Source: Pelagicoccus mobilis
Lineage (GTDB): Bacteria; Verrucomicrobiota; Verrucomicrobiia; Opitutales; Opitutaceae
NCBI RefSeq assembly: GCF_016595505.1
Contig: NZ_JAENIL010000025.1
Span: 1-64,000, forward strand
Direction: 5' to 3'
DNA: 64,000 nt
Positions within the stretch are counted from its first letter, which is position 1. Each line of letters begins with the position of its first letter. The notes below the pieces were generated by a model. The model was not told the origin of the DNA. It saw nothing but the letters and a program-made list of their open reading frames with translations, and did not search any database. This document shows positions 44,648 to 53,852 of this stretch, in pieces. The position numbers and the translations under genes were made by a program.

Positions 44648-45010
44648 CTAGTTATTCAGGTAGCGACGCACTTCACCAATCGTCTCTCCCACCATCTCTT
44701 CGAGTCGCTCCACGTTTTCACGGGCGAAACGACTTTGCCCCGCTCTCAGCGATTGCTCGATCTCCAGAGCCAACAAAGAGACCGCGGTAAGATCCGCATT
44801 CTGGGAGGCGCCTTTCATAGCGTGAATTCGGAGCGTCGCATCTTTCATTTCGCCAGATTCGAGCGCTTCCGCGAAATCCTTGAAATTCGCGTTTATGTCG
44901 GGAACGCAGGCCTCAAGCACCTGAGCCACCAGCTCATCGTCCCCCATAAGACGGGAGCGCAAGCTTTCAGAGTCAAAGAGTCGTGGCGAGTCGTGTGTGG
45001 AGTCTTGCAT
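44648..45010 (-). CDS. Histidine phosphotransfer (Hpt) domain protein
   Basis: 120 residues, essentially one Hpt four-helix bundle. The phosphorylated histidine is in RIHAMKGASQNADL, matching HxxKG. It should accept phosphoryl groups from a receiver domain in a phosphorelay. It is the last gene of a four-gene group that also holds two receiver-kinase proteins and another Hpt protein (47871-48239), to which it is similar in length and sequence (the N-terminal region LL.D..L...VLEACVPD is shared). A 156-base gap separates it from the kinase at 45167. Confidence 0.9.
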   Translation of the reverse strand: MQDSTHDSPRLFDSESLRSRLMGDDELVAQVLEACVPDINANFKDFAEALESGEMKDATLRIHAMKGASQNADLTAVSLLALEIEQSLRAGQSRFARENVERLEEMVGETIGEVRRYLNN

Positions 45011-45166
45011 CGGCGGGAAGGGTTAGCTCCCAAGGTTGGATCAGTTCCCCCTAGTAATCGGCACTGAAGGCACTTTCCTCAAGTGATCTCCGTGCGAACA
45101 GGGCCAATTCCTTAGCTAGGAGTGAAGGTAAATACCTAAACATACGAATACCCGCGTAAACTAGGC

Positions 45167-46312
45167 TCAGCGGAACGATTCGACTCTCTCAAACCCAACC
45201 GGCTCAAGCTCCTGCTCATGACCTTCGGCAAGCGGGAGCGTAAAGTGGAAGGTGGATCCCGAGCCAAGCTCGGATTCGACCCAGATACGGCCGTGATGGG
45301 CATCGATCACTCGCTGGCAGATCGCCAAGCCGAGCCCGACCCCTTCCTGGTCGTTCACCCCCGTCAAACGCTTAAATGGCTCGAAGATTCGAGCGAAGTA
45401 CTTCGGATCGATTCCACGCCCGTTGTCGCTCACGGAGAATTGCACCTCTCCGCCACGAACCACGCCTTCCACTTTCACATGAGGAGGATTTTCGCCGTGG
45501 TACTTGATAGCGTTTCCGATGAGATTTTGTAGGACATGAATCAACAGGCCCTCGTCCGCTCTCGCCTTGGGCAGTTCCGCCACCTCTACCAGAGCGCCAT
45601 CCTCACCGACCTTGGCAGTCAAATTAGAGACCGCCTGCCTTGCCAAAGCCTCCACATCCACTTCGTCGAGAGCAATCGCCTTTTCACCTAAGACACTGAA
45701 GTGCAATAAGCTATCAACCAGCTTCTCCGCCTGTTCGGCAAAGGCTTCCACAAACCCCAGATACTCGATCTCCTCCTCATCCGCAGATCGGGCCTGCATC
45801 ATCTCCTTGAGCAAGCCCGAATAGAGGCTGATCGACTTGACCGGCGACTTCAGGTCGTGCGCCGCCACGTGAGCGAAGCTCTTCAGATTACGCTGAGCTT
45901 CCTCCAACTCCATACGCTGCCTCCAGCGCTCCAGTCCGTAACGAACCGCCCTGGCGAGCTGGTCCGCCCCAAACTCCCCTTTGGTCAGGAAGTCGATGGC
46001 TCCGACCCGTATAGCGTCTTCTCCGATATCCTCGCCCGAATTCGCCGTGAGCACGATCACCGGATTGGAAGGTCCCCGCACCCTGAAAAAAGTCTCGATC
46101 GTCTCCATCCCCTGACTCTCGGGCAAGCCGAGATCGAGCACTACCAGATCGTAGTGCTTCTCGTCCATACGCTCGAAGCTTTCGGCCAGGGAACAGGCCG
46201 TATCGATCTCATGGTCGTGCTTAAACGCCTTTCCGAGGGCGACCCTGAAGAAAACCGCATGGTCACGGCTGTCTTCAACAAGCAAGATTCGTATGGGGCG
46301 GGGAAACTTCAT
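45167..46312 (-). CDS. Receiver-histidine kinase protein (REC-HisKA-HATPase)
   Basis: 381 residues from the ATG at 46312, supported by GGAGG seven bases upstream. The N-terminal receiver domain has the acidic pair VEDSRD and Asp60 in VVLDLGLP. Then follow a short linker helix, the HisKA dimerisation domain with phospho-acceptor His152 (VAAHDLKSPVKSISLYSGLL) and a complete catalytic domain: N box VLQNLIGNAIKY, G1 VSDNGRGIDP, F box ARIFEPFKRL, G2 GVGLGLAIC. No membrane or sensory domain, so input must come through the receiver. Typical of cytoplasmic kinases that read the state of another signalling chain. Confidence 0.93.
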   Translation of the reverse strand: MKFPRPIRILLVEDSRDHAVFFRVALGKAFKHDHEIDTACSLAESFERMDEKHYDLVVLDLGLPESQGMETIETFFRVRGPSNPVIVLTANSGEDIGEDAIRVGAIDFLTKGEFGADQLARAVRYGLERWRQRMELEEAQRNLKSFAHVAAHDLKSPVKSISLYSGLLKEMMQARSADEEEIEYLGFVEAFAEQAEKLVDSLLHFSVLGEKAIALDEVDVEALARQAVSNLTAKVGEDGALVEVAELPKARADEGLLIHVLQNLIGNAIKYHGENPPHVKVEGVVRGGEVQFSVSDNGRGIDPKYFARIFEPFKRLTGVNDQEGVGLGLAICQRVIDAHHGRIWVESELGSGSTFHFTLPLAEGHEQELEPVGFERVESFR

Positions 46313-46319
46313 CGCTAGA

Positions 46320-46324
46320 CCTCC
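46320..46324 (-). promoter_or_regulatory. Shine-Dalgarno sequence that fixes the start of the receiver-kinase gene
   Basis: GGAGG on the minus strand, seven bases before ATG 46312; it decides against an in-frame TTG at 46336. Confidence 0.65.
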
Positions 46325-46413
46325 AGTTACACGCAAAATATCTTCCCAGCAAATGGGGCCATCTCTTTAGAAGGTATTTCGCAATTCAGGTCGGAAATAT
46401 CCAAAAACCGTTA

Positions 46414-47559
46414 CTAGAGCAGACCCATTGGCAGCTTCAAAGGCAGCTTGAAGGAAAACTGGACGCCCTTGTGAATGTCGTTCTTCAACTCCAAAGAGCA
46501 GCCCATGGAATCGAGCATATGACTCGCCACCTGGATGGAGCAAATAGCCTGGCGGTCTTTGGCATTCCAATTGTGCCCCTGCTCCTGCTTGCCACCGCAG
46601 AGAGTCGCGAAATCCGAGTTCTCAATGCCACGACCTTCGCATGAGATCGCCAGGTTCAAGTATCCTGACTCCACCGAGGACTCGATACAGACCGTCTTGT
46701 CATCGGCCGAGTAGCTGAGAGCAGCCGAAAGCAGATTCCTCAGAACCGTGCTGATGATCCGCTCGTCGCAATAGGCCTTGAAATCGAACACGCCTCGCTG
46801 GGCGATATAGATGCCTCTCTCGTCAGCCAACGTAGTCAAGAGACGAACTGCTCGATGCGTGATCGCCGCCACGTCGACCATCTGCATATTGGGACGAACC
46901 GCACCGTGCACGCTGCGCCCCCAATCAAGCATCTCTTTAGTAGCGACCAATGCCTCGCAAGACGTTTGATAAGCCGTATCAAGCAACTCGATCAGCATCT
47001 CCTTGGGCATGTTCTCCGCTTCCTTGAAAGTAGTGGAAAGCAGCTGATTCAGAGCGAAAAGCGGCGTAGCCAAGTCCGTTTCCAACAGCGACATGAGCCA
47101 ATCCTTGGAAGCGTTCGCCACCTTGAGAGAATTTTCGCTACGCTTCCGCTCGACCGCGTATTGAGCCATCCGGTCGAAAATTACCCCGCAGTCCTTGGTC
47201 TTCTGCACGAAGTTCACAGCCCCCGCCTGAATACCACGCTTGTAAACATCAGGGTCCTGATTCCCTGTCACCATAATATAGGCCGATCCGGGATAGCGCT
47301 CCGAAAGCCGCTGGATCACCTCCGAGCCTTCCTCCAAGCCCAAATTATAGTCAACCGCTACGATTTCAAAACGGCCATCCTCCAGCTTGAGCTCCGCCTC
47401 CTCCGAGTTGCGAGCCCATTGAAATTCATAGTCGTTGCTGGTGTTCGCTCCGATCATCACAGAAAGAGATCGGTAGTCGTGAATGCTGTCGTCGACGATC
47501 AAGACATTCACGGGCGCAGGTACAGATTTGGTCAAAGCGTTGTCAGTGGTAGGATTCAT
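46414..47559 (-). CDS. Receiver domain fused to a degenerate histidine kinase core
   Basis: 381 residues. The receiver domain is intact (IVDDSIHDY, phospho-acceptor Asp70 in VAVDYNLG, Lys120 in FVQKTK). The rest follows the kinase layout but the key residues are lost: the H box reads LLETDLATPLFAL, with Thr161 in place of His; the N box reads LRNLLSAALSYS, with Ala for the magnesium-binding Asn; and the G1 box reads ISCEGRGIE, with Cys for Asp. Autophosphorylation is therefore unlikely. It may act as a receiver-gated scaffold for the active kinase encoded 101 bp downstream. A structured 311-base leader precedes it. Confidence 0.85.
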   Translation of the reverse strand: MNPTTDNALTKSVPAPVNVLIVDDSIHDYRSLSVMIGANTSNDYEFQWARNSEEAELKLEDGRFEIVAVDYNLGLEEGSEVIQRLSERYPGSAYIMVTGNQDPDVYKRGIQAGAVNFVQKTKDCGVIFDRMAQYAVERKRSENSLKVANASKDWLMSLLETDLATPLFALNQLLSTTFKEAENMPKEMLIELLDTAYQTSCEALVATKEMLDWGRSVHGAVRPNMQMVDVAAITHRAVRLLTTLADERGIYIAQRGVFDFKAYCDERIISTVLRNLLSAALSYSADDKTVCIESSVESGYLNLAISCEGRGIENSDFATLCGGKQEQGHNWNAKDRQAICSIQVASHMLDSMGCSLELKNDIHKGVQFSFKLPLKLPMGLL

Positions 47560-47870
47560 AAAACTTGGTGCTGTATGTGAGAACGAGGGGTGAATCGCCT
47601 GCTCGCATGGTCAGTGCTACGCAGGCCACGATGGGCTTGGCTGTGACGCCACCCTAGGAATCGGCGCCGGAATACTCCTTACGTAGAGTGGGGGCACCTT
47701 TTTTCCGCTTATTTCCCCGATTAGCGGACGTTTTAAGCCGTGTAAAAAACACGGGGCTCCTACTCGCTAAAAAAGCGCGAATACCAAGAATTCGTTTACC
47801 GATTTTTTACCCCTTCAGTCGGCAAAGTTTGCAGTGAGCGAACAACCTTCGGGAGACGTCCATATTCTCC
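47560..47870. other. Gap with several small hairpins upstream of the degenerate kinase gene
   Basis: Three consecutive short stem-loops occur: TCCGCT/AGCGGA (47704-47728), CCGTGT/ACACGG with an A5 loop (47738-47754) and CGCT/AGCG with an A5 loop (47765-47777). No gene, known riboswitch or promoter was identified. It could be a structured leader of the minus-strand gene at 47559 or a processing site. Confidence 0.4.
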
Positions 47871-48239
47871 CTATTTTTCCGCTAGGAAGTACCCTTCCAC
47901 CGCCTGAACCGAGGCCCCCACGACTCGAGACAACTCCCCTAGCAGAGCCAGCGCCTCGACCGCTTGCCCATTTTTCAGGTGCTCCTCGATATCTCTGGCT
48001 AGAAACGCGAGGGATTTAAGGTCCGCATTCTGCGCGGAACCTTTGATCGTATGAATCGTGCGCAGAGCTTCCCTCAGGTCGCCACTCTCAAGCTGCGAAC
48101 TGAAAAGCCGGTGATTCGTGCGGAGATCCGGCAAACATGCATCCAACACTTCCCGCATCAAATCCCGATCTTCCATGAGGCGGGACAGTAACAGCTCCGG
48201 CACGAAGAGTTCCTGTGACTTGTAAGCGGGCTCAGACAT
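47871..48239 (-). CDS. Histidine phosphotransfer (Hpt) domain protein
   Basis: 122 residues from the ATG at 48239 (the frame extends further upstream, but only from here does the length match the paralogue at 44648-45010). A single Hpt bundle with active histidine in TIHTIKGSAQNADL. The N-terminal part LLLSRLMEDRDLMREVLDAC parallels the other Hpt protein. It is the first gene of the four-gene phosphorelay group and lies downstream of the ndk terminator. Probably shuttles phosphate between a receiver and the kinases. Confidence 0.88.
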   Translation of the reverse strand: MSEPAYKSQELFVPELLLSRLMEDRDLMREVLDACLPDLRTNHRLFSSQLESGDLREALRTIHTIKGSAQNADLKSLAFLARDIEEHLKNGQAVEALALLGELSRVVGASVQAVEGYFLAEK

Positions 48240-48342
48240 TTGAGGGATTAGGACGAGGAGAGAAGCTGCACTATAGTTGAATTCCGCCAAGTCGCCAATC
48301 GACGAGGCGAATTCACCCCAATTTCTCGAAAGCTCGGAGCAC

Positions 48343-48370
48343 AAAAAAACCGTCTAGGCAGCCTAGACGG
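48343..48370 (-). terminator. Rho-independent terminator after ndk
   Basis: On the minus strand CCGTCTAGGC pairs perfectly with GCCTAGACGG around a single-base loop sequence, then seven T follow. It ends the fabG-acpP-fabF-ndk unit. The tight 10-bp arms are almost continuous, so the real loop will be larger. Confidence 0.88.
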
Positions 48371-48394
48371 TTCGAAAGTTAACTTTCTCTCCCC

Positions 48395-48811
48395 TTAGGA
48401 GTAGATTTCGTCGTCTGCGAAAAAGCGCTTCAGCTCCGCGGCCGCCGTATCAGGGCCGTCAGACGCGTGAACCACGTTACGCATCATGTCGGTACCGAAA
48501 TCGCCACGGATAGTACCTGCAGGCGCTTTGGTGGAGTCAGTTGGGCCAAGCAACTCGCGAACACGAGCGATCACGTTTTCGCCTTCGAGCGCCGCGAAGA
48601 TCACTGTGCGTGAGCTCATGAACTCCTCAATATCCGGGAAGAACGGAAGATCCGCCACGTGCGCGTAATGCTCGCGCAAAATCTCGGAACCGAGCTTGGA
48701 CATCTTGCAAGCCACGATCTGGAAACCTTCCTTTTCGAAGCGCTGCAGGACTTGTCCCGCTAGGCCCTTCTCCATGCAGTCTGGTTTCAGGATAATGAAT
48801 GTCTTTTCCAT
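48395..48811 (-). CDS. ndk: Nucleoside diphosphate kinase
   Basis: 138 residues, the normal length. It balances nucleoside triphosphate pools by phosphate transfer through a histidine. The active-site block is RNVVHASDGPDTAAAEL with His115. The start MEKTFIILKPDCMEKGLAGQV and the middle TDSTKAPAGTIRGDFGTD are conserved. It lies 34 bp after fabF on the same strand and probably shares its transcript, ending at the terminator at 48343-48370. Confidence 0.97.
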   Translation of the reverse strand: MEKTFIILKPDCMEKGLAGQVLQRFEKEGFQIVACKMSKLGSEILREHYAHVADLPFFPDIEEFMSSRTVIFAALEGENVIARVRELLGPTDSTKAPAGTIRGDFGTDMMRNVVHASDGPDTAAAELKRFFADDEIYS

Positions 48812-48845
48812 TTTTAAGAACAGGTTATCTGTAATAAATATTCAA

Positions 48846-50096
48846 CTACAGCGTCTTGAAGATCAGCGATGCGTTTTGGCCACCGAAGCCAAGACTGTTA
48901 CTCATAGTGACGCTTAGCTTCGCTTCACGAGCTTCATTCGGCACGTAGTCCAAATCACAATCTGGATCTGGCGTAGAGAGATTGATGGTCGGAGCAACCT
49001 TGCCAGCCTGCAGCATCTTGGCGCAAGCAACCGACTCGATACCACCGGCAGCACCCAACAAGTGACCCGTCATAGACTTGGTCGAGCTCATCATAAGCTT
49101 GTTCGCATGGTCTCCGTAGAGGCCACGAACCGCAGCAGTCTCGAACTTGTCGTTGTACGGAGTCGAAGTGCCATGAGCGTTGATGTAGTCGATCTGGTCG
49201 GAATTGATCTTCGCAGAATTCAACGCGCGCTTCATCGCCGAAATGAGGCCCTTGCCTTCCGGGTGAGGAGCAGTGATGTGATTGGCATCACAAGAAGCGC
49301 CATAACCAGCGATCTCGCAAATGATATCCGCACCTCTAGCCTTAGCATGCTCGAGCGTCTCCAAAACGAGGATACCAGCGCCCTCGCCCATCACGAAGCC
49401 ATCGCGCCCCGCGTCGAAAGGACGACTTGCCCCCTTTGGATCGTCGTTGTTCGTAGACATCGCCTTCATCGAACAGAATCCAGCGAAAGCGAGAGGCGTG
49501 ATGGAAGCTTCACTACCGCCGCAAATCATCACATCCGCCTCACCAAGGCGAAGCGTCTTGAGAGCTTCACCAATCGCATGAGCACCCGTCGCACAAGCGC
49601 TCACGATAGAGAAATTAGGTCCCATCGCGCCGTACTCGATCGCGATCACCCCGGAAGCCATGTTGGAGATCAAGGCTGGGATCAGGAACGGAGAAACCTT
49701 ACGCGGGCCACTTTCGAGCAGCTTCTGCGCGTTTTTCTCCATTGTATCCATACCGCCGATACCGGATCCGACAAATACGCCAACTCGATCCGGATCTTCC
49801 TTTTCGAAATCGATTCCGGAATGGGCAACGGCTTCCTTGGCGGCAGCCATCGTAAATTGCACAAAGCGATCGTTGCGACGGGCTTCCTTCGGATCCATCG
49901 CCACCGTCGGATCAAAATCCCGGATTTGACCGCCTATCTTACAGGTGAACTTCTCCGTATCGAAGGCATCAACGTGGCTAATACCATTTTTGCCCTCCAG
50001 CAGGCCATTGAAGAAGCTATCGACATCCATGCCAATAGGGGTGACGGCACCAAGCCCAGTCACGACCACTCTTTGATTATCCGGCAATTCGCTCAT
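48846..50096 (-). CDS. fabF: 3-oxoacyl-[acyl-carrier-protein] synthase II
   Basis: 416 residues from the ATG at 50096; the frame extends to 50147 but VVVTGLGAVTPIG is the normal N-terminus just after MSELPDNQR. It condenses malonyl-ACP with acyl-ACP in fatty acid elongation. The catalytic triad is present: Cys in SACATGAHAIGEAL, His in NAHGTSTPYND and His in SMTGHLLGAAGG. It follows acpP by 93 bp in the order fabG-acpP-fabF, common in bacteria. Confidence 0.97.
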   Translation of the reverse strand: MSELPDNQRVVVTGLGAVTPIGMDVDSFFNGLLEGKNGISHVDAFDTEKFTCKIGGQIRDFDPTVAMDPKEARRNDRFVQFTMAAAKEAVAHSGIDFEKEDPDRVGVFVGSGIGGMDTMEKNAQKLLESGPRKVSPFLIPALISNMASGVIAIEYGAMGPNFSIVSACATGAHAIGEALKTLRLGEADVMICGGSEASITPLAFAGFCSMKAMSTNNDDPKGASRPFDAGRDGFVMGEGAGILVLETLEHAKARGADIICEIAGYGASCDANHITAPHPEGKGLISAMKRALNSAKINSDQIDYINAHGTSTPYNDKFETAAVRGLYGDHANKLMMSSTKSMTGHLLGAAGGIESVACAKMLQAGKVAPTINLSTPDPDCDLDYVPNEAREAKLSVTMSNSLGFGGQNASLIFKTL

Positions 50097-50189
50097 AGAA
50101 TACTGAGGTTGTAGTACGAAAAAGCCGCTTGAAGCAAAGACTTCCAAGCGACTCTTGTCGAAAAATGTTCTTTTGCGGTGAGGTCGCTC

Positions 50190-50450
50190 TTAGGCGCCAG
50201 CCTTTTCGTTGATGTACTTGATTACATCACCGACAGTCTGAAGCTTTTCAGCGTCGGACTCAGGAATTTCACCGTTGATCTCATCCTTGAACTCTTCTTC
50301 GAAGGCCATGATGAGCTCGACTGTATCGAGGGAATCTGCACCCAAGTCGTCGAGGAAGGACGCGCCTGGAGTGATCTGCTCTTCGTTAACGTTGAGCTGG
50401 TTTACGATGATCTCGGATACCCGTTGTTCGATTGTTTTTTCGTCAGCCAT
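50190..50450 (-). CDS. acpP: Acyl carrier protein
   Basis: 86 residues, slightly longer than the usual 78. The phosphopantetheine attachment serine is Ser40 in [15 protein letters not shown]. The protein is acidic as expected. It carries the growing fatty acyl chains for FabG and FabF, whose genes flank it (37 bp from fabG, 93 bp to fabF). Confidence 0.97.
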   Translation of the reverse strand: MADEKTIEQRVSEIIVNQLNVNEEQITPGASFLDDLGADSLDTVELIMAFEEEFKDEINGEIPESDAEKLQTVGDVIKYINEKAGA

Positions 50451-50487
50451 GATCGGTCAAAAAATAAGTGATAAAGGTCACGAGGGA

Positions 50488-51234
50488 TCACATCGCCATG
50501 CCGCCGTCAACGGTAAAAACTTGGCCCGTGATATAATTGGCCTCCTCCGACGCTAAGTACGTAACCATGTTAGCGATATCGCTCACTTCGCCCATGCGTT
50601 TGAGCGGGATTTGAGGCAGAATCATATCGAGCGCCGCGTCAGCCAACTTGGAAGTCATATCCGTCTGGATGAAGCCGGGAGCAACCGCGTTCACCGTCAC
50701 GCTGCGAGACGCGAGCTCGCGAGCCAAACTCTTGGTAAAGCCGATCATACCCGCCTTGGCTGCTGAATAGTTTGTCTGCCCCGCGTTGCCCATGATGCCG
50801 GAAACCGAAGTGATGTTGATCACGCGGCCGAAGCGCTTGCGGGTCATCGGACGTGCCAGGCCCTTCACCCAGTAGAAGACGCTGTTGAGGTTGGTCTCGA
50901 TCACGCTTTCCCAGTCCTCTTCGGACATGCGGAAAAGCAGGTTGTCACGGGTGATGCCGGCATTGTTTACCAAGATATCGATGTTGCCGAACTCGGCGAG
51001 CAACTCCTCGCTAGCCTTTGCTACGGCCGCCTTGTCCCCTACGTCCACCGCCTTGGCAACCGCCTTGCCGCCCGAGGCGTTGATCGCTTCCGCAGCCGCG
51101 CCGCAGGACGATTCGGATTGAGAAACGCAGATAACGGTAACGCCTTCCGCGGCGAGAGATTCAGCGATAGCACGGCCGATACCGCGACCAGCGCCTGTTA
51201 CGAGGGCTACTTTATTGTCGAAAGTGAGTTTCAT
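50488..51234 (-). CDS. fabG: 3-oxoacyl-[acyl-carrier-protein] reductase
   Basis: 248 residues from the ATG at 51234. An in-frame upstream start at 51408 would add 58 residues with no counterpart and run into the divergent gene. It reduces 3-oxoacyl-ACP with NADPH. Family marks: the Rossmann loop LVTGAGRGIGRAIA, NNAG (DILVNNAGITRDNLL), the catalytic Ser in ITSVSGIMGNAG, and Tyr/Lys in TNYSAAKAGMIGF. Short-chain dehydrogenase with the exact FabG length, first gene of the fabG-acpP-fabF-ndk run. Confidence 0.95.
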   Translation of the reverse strand: MKLTFDNKVALVTGAGRGIGRAIAESLAAEGVTVICVSQSESSCGAAAEAINASGGKAVAKAVDVGDKAAVAKASEELLAEFGNIDILVNNAGITRDNLLFRMSEEDWESVIETNLNSVFYWVKGLARPMTRKRFGRVINITSVSGIMGNAGQTNYSAAKAGMIGFTKSLARELASRSVTVNAVAPGFIQTDMTSKLADAALDMILPQIPLKRMGEVSDIANMVTYLASEEANYITGQVFTVDGGMAM

Positions 51235-51406
51235 GAATAGGAAGGGTTGCGGATTTTTGGCCCGTGCCGCACGGTCGGACGCCAAGAAAAAGAGAAGAAC
51301 TAGGGCTCGCCCGCCGCTTGGCAACGAAAGTTTTGCCGAAAGGCCTTTCAGACAGTGAAGAAACATTGCCACAAGCGATTTCCACTGCACGATCTGCCCT
51401 TTTTCC

Positions 51407-52156
51407 ATGGACTCGCCACAACCGATTAGAACTCAAAAGCTCCTTGCCGACGCCGGGCTCTGCTCCCGCCGCGTCGCTGAAGAGTACATCAAGAACGGCG
51501 AGGTTACCATCAACGGCAAAACCGCCGAGCTAGGATCCAAGGTGCAACCGGGCGTCGACGACGTCCGACTCAACGGCCGGCGCGTCAAGGCCGTCAAAAG
51601 CCAACAGCTCGTCATCGCCCTCAACAAGCCCAAGGGCTACATCTGCAGCAACGACGACCCGCACAATGAACGCACCGTCTTTGATTTGCTCCCCAAGGAA
51701 TTCGCCCAGGAACGCCTTTTCTGCGCCGGTCGCCTCGACAAAGAAAGCGAAGGCCTGCTCATCCTCACCAACGACGGGGATCTCGCCAACCGGCTCATGC
51801 ACCCGTCCAACCTGGTAACGAAACGCTACCGCGTCACCCTCAAGCAACCCTACCCTCGCGCCAAGTTGTTCCGCCTGGTTCGCGGCGTCACTTTCGAGGG
51901 AGAGAAACTAAAGGTGGAAAAAGCGGTCTTTGCTGGTGACAGAAACAAAGACGAGTCTGCGGAACTCGACCTCGCTATGCATCACGGCAAAAAACGCGAA
52001 ATCCGCAGACTCTTCCAAGCCCTCCACTACGACGTGAAAAAACTCAAACGGTATCAGATCGGCAAATACAGCATAAAAGGCATGCCCAAAGGAGCGGGCA
52101 TCCCCCTCAACTCAAGGGAAGTCGGTCTGCTCTTCAAAGCCGACACAGAACTCTAA
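51407..52156 (+). CDS. Pseudouridine synthase of the RsuA/RluB family
   Basis: 249 residues. An N-terminal S4 RNA-binding domain (about 8-60: KLLADAGLCSRRVAEEYIKN) is followed by the catalytic domain with the Asp motif in AGRLDKESEGLLILTNDG. The insertion ALNKPKGYICS and the C-terminal KREIRRLFQALHYDVKKLKR fit the family that modifies 16S or 23S rRNA (RsuA, RluB, RluE, RluF); the exact target is not decided. Divergent from fabG with 172 bp between the starts, and 15 bp upstream of the next gene. Confidence 0.93.
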   Translation: MDSPQPIRTQKLLADAGLCSRRVAEEYIKNGEVTINGKTAELGSKVQPGVDDVRLNGRRVKAVKSQQLVIALNKPKGYICSNDDPHNERTVFDLLPKEFAQERLFCAGRLDKESEGLLILTNDGDLANRLMHPSNLVTKRYRVTLKQPYPRAKLFRLVRGVTFEGEKLKVEKAVFAGDRNKDESAELDLAMHHGKKREIRRLFQALHYDVKKLKRYQIGKYSIKGMPKGAGIPLNSREVGLLFKADTEL

Positions 52157-52171
52157 TCCAATTTCGATACA

Positions 52172-52900
52172 ATGAAGCTACTGACCGCACTCTTATCCAC
52201 CGCAATCGCAACTCTTTCGCTCTCGGCAAGCTCCATCCCCGTCCACCTCGATCCCGACGCTGAAACGCCCGTGATCGGCGCGCTCGAAGCCGTCTCGCTT
52301 GCCGTCCCCGCAGAATGGCCCAAAGGCCGCGAGAGCGTCGAAGGCTGGCAGCCCGTCTACTACCGCGGCGTCTTCGAGGTGTATGTAAACAACAACGACA
52401 TCAGCAAAGATCTCACCGCCAAGCCAGGCAGCCCCTATTTCCTTAGCGCAGAAAAGGACTCTCCTACCCTCGCCATAGCCACCGACAAGGACAAGGTCGA
52501 CGTACTCAGTGTCGACACCTGGTTCTGCAAGATGCAGCTCGAAACAATCGTGCTCGGCTATATCCAAGACACATCCGTCGCCGCAGACAGCATCGTGACA
52601 AGCCTCGCTGAAACGCCCACCGTGAGCACTCCAAGCGCGTCCACCGCCCAAGCGATTACCGAACTTGTGGGTCGTTTGGAAAAGACAGGCCTTCCAGGCA
52701 AGAAACGCACCGGAACCGCATACAAGCTCATCTCGGGAGACGGCAAAACACTGGCGTTCCTCGAAACGGCGGACATCCCTGACCGCATTCAACTGGGCGA
52801 TCTGATTAAACTGCAAGTCCGCGTATCCGGATATCTGAAGCAAGGCGAGAACGAGACCGACGTCATTCTCCGAGCCAAAACCATCAAAAAGGCCCAATAA
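52172..52900 (+). CDS. Exported protein of unknown function, 242 residues
   Basis: A signal peptide ([17 protein letters not shown]) precedes a mature part with a beta-rich SH3-like first half ([37 protein letters not shown]) and a C-terminal half with [20 protein letters not shown] and [15 protein letters not shown], which reads like an OB-type barrel. No enzymatic motif. It lies between the pseudouridine synthase gene (15 bp) and folD (41 bp) and may be co-transcribed with them. Confidence 0.75.
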   Translation: MKLLTALLSTAIATLSLSASSIPVHLDPDAETPVIGALEAVSLAVPAEWPKGRESVEGWQPVYYRGVFEVYVNNNDISKDLTAKPGSPYFLSAEKDSPTLAIATDKDKVDVLSVDTWFCKMQLETIVLGYIQDTSVAADSIVTSLAETPTVSTPSASTAQAITELVGRLEKTGLPGKKRTGTAYKLISGDGKTLAFLETADIPDRIQLGDLIKLQVRVSGYLKQGENETDVILRAKTIKKAQ

Positions 52901-52941
52901 ATATCTCCACCCGAAACCCTCACTTCCCGCTAAAAGCTCTC

Positions 52942-53817
52942 ATGAAACTCATCGACGGAAAGCAAATCTCCAAAGATATCGTCTCAGAACTGACCGAGGA
53001 GGTCTCTAAAATCGAAGGCGAAAAGCCGTGCATCGCCTTCATCCGAGTCGGTGAAGACCCGGCCTCTGTTTCCTACGTCCGTCAAAAGAACCGCACTGCG
53101 GAAAAGATCGGCATCAAGCCTCTGCTCTTCGAGATGCCCGAAACAATAACGCAGGACGAGCTCTTCGCCAAGGTCGACGAACTAAACGCAGACTCCTCCG
53201 TTCACGGCATTCTCATCCAATCTCCCCTGCCTAACGGACTCGACGAACAAGCCGCATTCAACCGCATCGATCCAAGCAAGGACGTCGACGGCTTCCATGT
53301 GCAAAACGCAGGTCGAATCGTGCAGGAAGATCCCGAAGGCTTCGCATCCTGCACCCCTGCCGGCATCATCGAAATCTGCCAACGCGAAGGGATTTCACTC
53401 GAAGGTAAGCATGTCGTCGTGATCGGCCGCAGCCTCATCGTCGGCAAGACCTTCGCCCTACTCGCCATGCAAAAAGGCTCACATGCGAACGCCACAGTCA
53501 CCGTTTGCCACTCGCGTACCAAAAACCTACCAGAGGTCGTGAGCCAAGGAGATGTAGTGGTCGCAGCGATCGGGCGAGCCAACTTCGTAACCGCTGACAT
53601 GGTCAAGGAAGGAGCCGTCGTCATCGACGTTGGCATCAACCGAGTGGAGGACGCGTCCAAGAAGTCTGGCTACCGACTCGTCGGAGATGTCGATTTCGCC
53701 GCGGTAGAACCCAAGGCTTCGCGCATTACCCCAGTGCCCGGAGGCGTTGGTCCAATGACTGTCGCGATGCTGATGAAAAACACTTTCAAAGCCCACCAAC
53801 TTCAGTCAGCCTCCTAG
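52942..53817 (+). CDS. folD: Methylenetetrahydrofolate dehydrogenase/cyclohydrolase
   Basis: A bifunctional enzyme that interconverts 5,10-methylene- and 10-formyl-tetrahydrofolate. 291 residues. Family marks: [15 protein letters not shown] with the catalytic Lys, [44 protein letters not shown] and the terminal [16 protein letters not shown]. All are in place. It supplies one-carbon units for purines, fMet and methionine. Confidence 0.96.
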   Translation: MKLIDGKQISKDIVSELTEEVSKIEGEKPCIAFIRVGEDPASVSYVRQKNRTAEKIGIKPLLFEMPETITQDELFAKVDELNADSSVHGILIQSPLPNGLDEQAAFNRIDPSKDVDGFHVQNAGRIVQEDPEGFASCTPAGIIEICQREGISLEGKHVVVIGRSLIVGKTFALLAMQKGSHANATVTVCHSRTKNLPEVVSQGDVVVAAIGRANFVTADMVKEGAVVIDVGINRVEDASKKSGYRLVGDVDFAAVEPKASRITPVPGGVGPMTVAMLMKNTFKAHQLQSAS

Positions 53818-53852
53818 ATCATCCACTCTAATTGCTAATTTCCGCTTCCTGA

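Noticed and set aside
47560-47870. Cyclic di-GMP or other known riboswitch
   Set aside because: The hairpins do not match the conserved core sequences of known classes.
49062-50114. A 350-residue plus-strand frame
   Set aside because: Antisense to fabF, which is certain.
51235-51408. N-terminal extension of FabG
   Set aside because: The 58 extra residues have no family counterpart and the normal FabG start lies at 51234.
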